In this document: positions 62,651 through 64,000 of the stretch, piece by piece | Layout: every line of letters starts with the position of its first letter | Position numbering within the stretch: the stretch's first letter is position 1 | From: Spirochaetales bacterium | GTDB lineage: Bacteria; Spirochaetota; Spirochaetia; SZUA-6; RPPD01 | Direction: 5' to 3' | DNA: 64,000 nucleotides | Assembly (NCBI GenBank): GCA_016929065.1 | Contig: JAFGJO010000002.1 | Location: forward strand, 62,001-126,000 | Notes under the pieces: model-generated | Told to the model about the DNA's origin: nothing | Seen by the model: the letters and a program-made list of their open reading frames with translations, nothing else | Database searches by the model: none | Made by a program: the position numbers and the translations under genes

Positions 62651-64000
62651 ATGAGGGATTCAAAATTGTTCAAAAAAAAAAAATTCAATTACTTTCCAGA
62701 GCTGTAATTATCGTTATATGCATATTTTTTGCAGCACAGGTTCAAACCTACAATATATCTGCGGACGAAAATGAGCCGCAGATATTCATCCCCCAGGGAT
62801 GTTTCGGAGAAGTTTTTTCTGTATCATTTTCGCCCGACGGAAAATTCATAATCTCCATTACGAAAAATTATCAAATTCTTGTATGGGATATTCAGTCAGA
62901 AAAAATAATAAAAGTAATGGAACCGCCGGCTGGCTATGTCAAGCAATCATTAACCTGTTTGGCGGTCTCGCCGGACGGGAAGTATGTACTGACGGGATCC
63001 TATTCAGGTACGGTAACACTTTGGGACATAAAACAGAACAGATTGTTGTCTGATATTGGAGAACTCAAAGAATGCATAAGAACAGTCTCGTTTTCCGTGG
63101 AGGGGAAATTTGCTGCTGCATACGACGGTGAGAATGTGTATCAATGGGATTTGATTACCGGCAAGAAAATTAAATTGGGAGAGAAATTACGCAATTTTAT
63201 TTTTAACCATACAGGATCCGCAGGGATTGGACATCAAGGCGCGGAACTGGTGATTCTGGATATGGCCACGGGTAAAAGCAGATCAGTACTGGAAACCGAG
63301 GACGGCAGTATTCTCAATCTGGAGTTCGCTGCATTATCGCCCGATACTGCTTTCTGCAGCTGGGCACTGACCCAGGATTTGTATATTGCGAACATCGGAA
63401 ATGGTAAAATAAAGCATATTTCATTACCCTCACCTGTAACCTCACTTGTTTTCTCTCTAAATGGAAAATATCTTCTGACTGGACATCAGAATGGTTTCAT
63501 AGCAATATGGTACATTGCATCGGGGAAGATGTATAAATCATGGAAAGCACATACAAGCCATATAGCCCTGGCAGGTTTTTATCCGAATGACAAGTATGTT
63601 TTTTCCTTTTCACCGCTTTCGGATATTGTAATATGGAATATTTCGTCCGGAAAAGAATTGAAAAAGTTTGATGCAAAGTCATCCTCTGTGAATGCAGGAG
63701 CCGTTGCTCCAGATGGTTCATATTTCGTCTGGGGCACTGAAGACGGTACCCTTTTTCAATTGTTCACCGTCACTGGAGAAATCCGCACTTTTCGTGATGA
63801 AGATCGGGCAATAAAACAGATTCAAATCAGTTCTGACAGCAATATTGTTTATTACACCGATGCATTGGGAGTATGCAGACTTCGTGACAGTAAGACAGGA
63901 GATATTTTAGCAACATATTATCTGGATTCACCGGTTTTTTCTTTTTCCAACAACGGGAATTTTCATCTTTGTGCCGAAGGGATTTCGCGGACAGATAAAT
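62651..64000 (+). CDS. WD40-repeat exported protein with an A12 frame break, runs off right edge
   Basis: The long frame (open from about 62683 to the window end) contains WD40 repeats (FSPDGKFIISI, YQILVWDIQSEK, SPDGKYVLTGSYSGTVTLWDI). In that frame there is no start codon; its first readable part is a signal-peptide core (QLLSRAVIIVICIFFAAQ). The ATG at 62651 is one base out of step and its codons MRDSKLFKKKK lead into a run of 12 A (62672-62683); a one-base shift there joins the start to the signal peptide. Sequencing error, phase variation or RNA slippage are possible. Resembles the WD40 lipoprotein at 51609. Confidence 0.7.

Overview
The window looks like a chromosomal segment of a diderm, lipoprotein-rich bacterium. 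The most likely group is Spirochaetota. The basis is the very large number of short lipoproteins with lipoboxes ending in SC, GC or YC, the many small predicted outer-membrane barrels, an anaerobic (class III) ribonucleotide reductase, and PEGA, WD40 and DUF1566 proteins. This is inferred from gene content; no rRNA gene is present to settle it.

Layout. 1-5977: end of an HD-GYP protein, the nrdD-nrdG operon, a small unknown gene behind a hairpin leader, an adenylate-cyclase-like protein and a DUF4143 ATPase. 6038-16772: mostly exported proteins and lipoproteins (DUF1566, PEGA, metallophosphoesterase, M28 peptidase, a paralogous pair of small exported helical proteins) around a DUF1846 protein. 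16800-18440: decayed genes, including a murE-like 3' end and a frameshifted HExxH protein. 18491-24743: a TetR regulator, an apolipoprotein N-acyltransferase-like protein, then lipoproteins and an OmpA-family protein. 24845-30200: pseudogenes, frameshifted genes, a clan GH-A-like lipoprotein and poorly coding DNA.

30215-41325 is the most interesting part. A CbxX-type AAA+ ATPase with a TerB-like segment faces a nitrate/taurine/urea-type ABC transporter. Diverging from the transporter is a tight operon: two substrate-binding-protein/OmpA fusions, a von Willebrand A protein between them, an XpaC-like membrane coiled-coil protein and TelA. I propose one envelope system that senses or handles a small anion or amide-type ligand, related to the predicted Ter/TelA stress systems.

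41347-50140 holds an outer-membrane-type protein, a flavin-binding protein, an Mrp-IscA iron-sulfur pair, and a MacB/LolD-like ABC operon with a LolA-like protein and an outer-membrane protein; its second permease survives only as a 53-codon stub. 50183-55801: two small membrane proteins, a NUDIX hydrolase, a WD40 lipoprotein and a family-5 solute-binding lipoprotein. 55799-59491 contains a sensor kinase with a LacI-type ligand domain, flanked by relics (a flavodoxin-like 3' end, an IS256 transposase, a uvrB-like UVR end). 59657-64000: a short lipoprotein with a barrel protein, a 7TM-LuxR regulator and the start of a WD40 protein whose signal peptide is out of frame across a 12-A run.

No tRNA, rRNA, CRISPR array or intact insertion sequence was seen.
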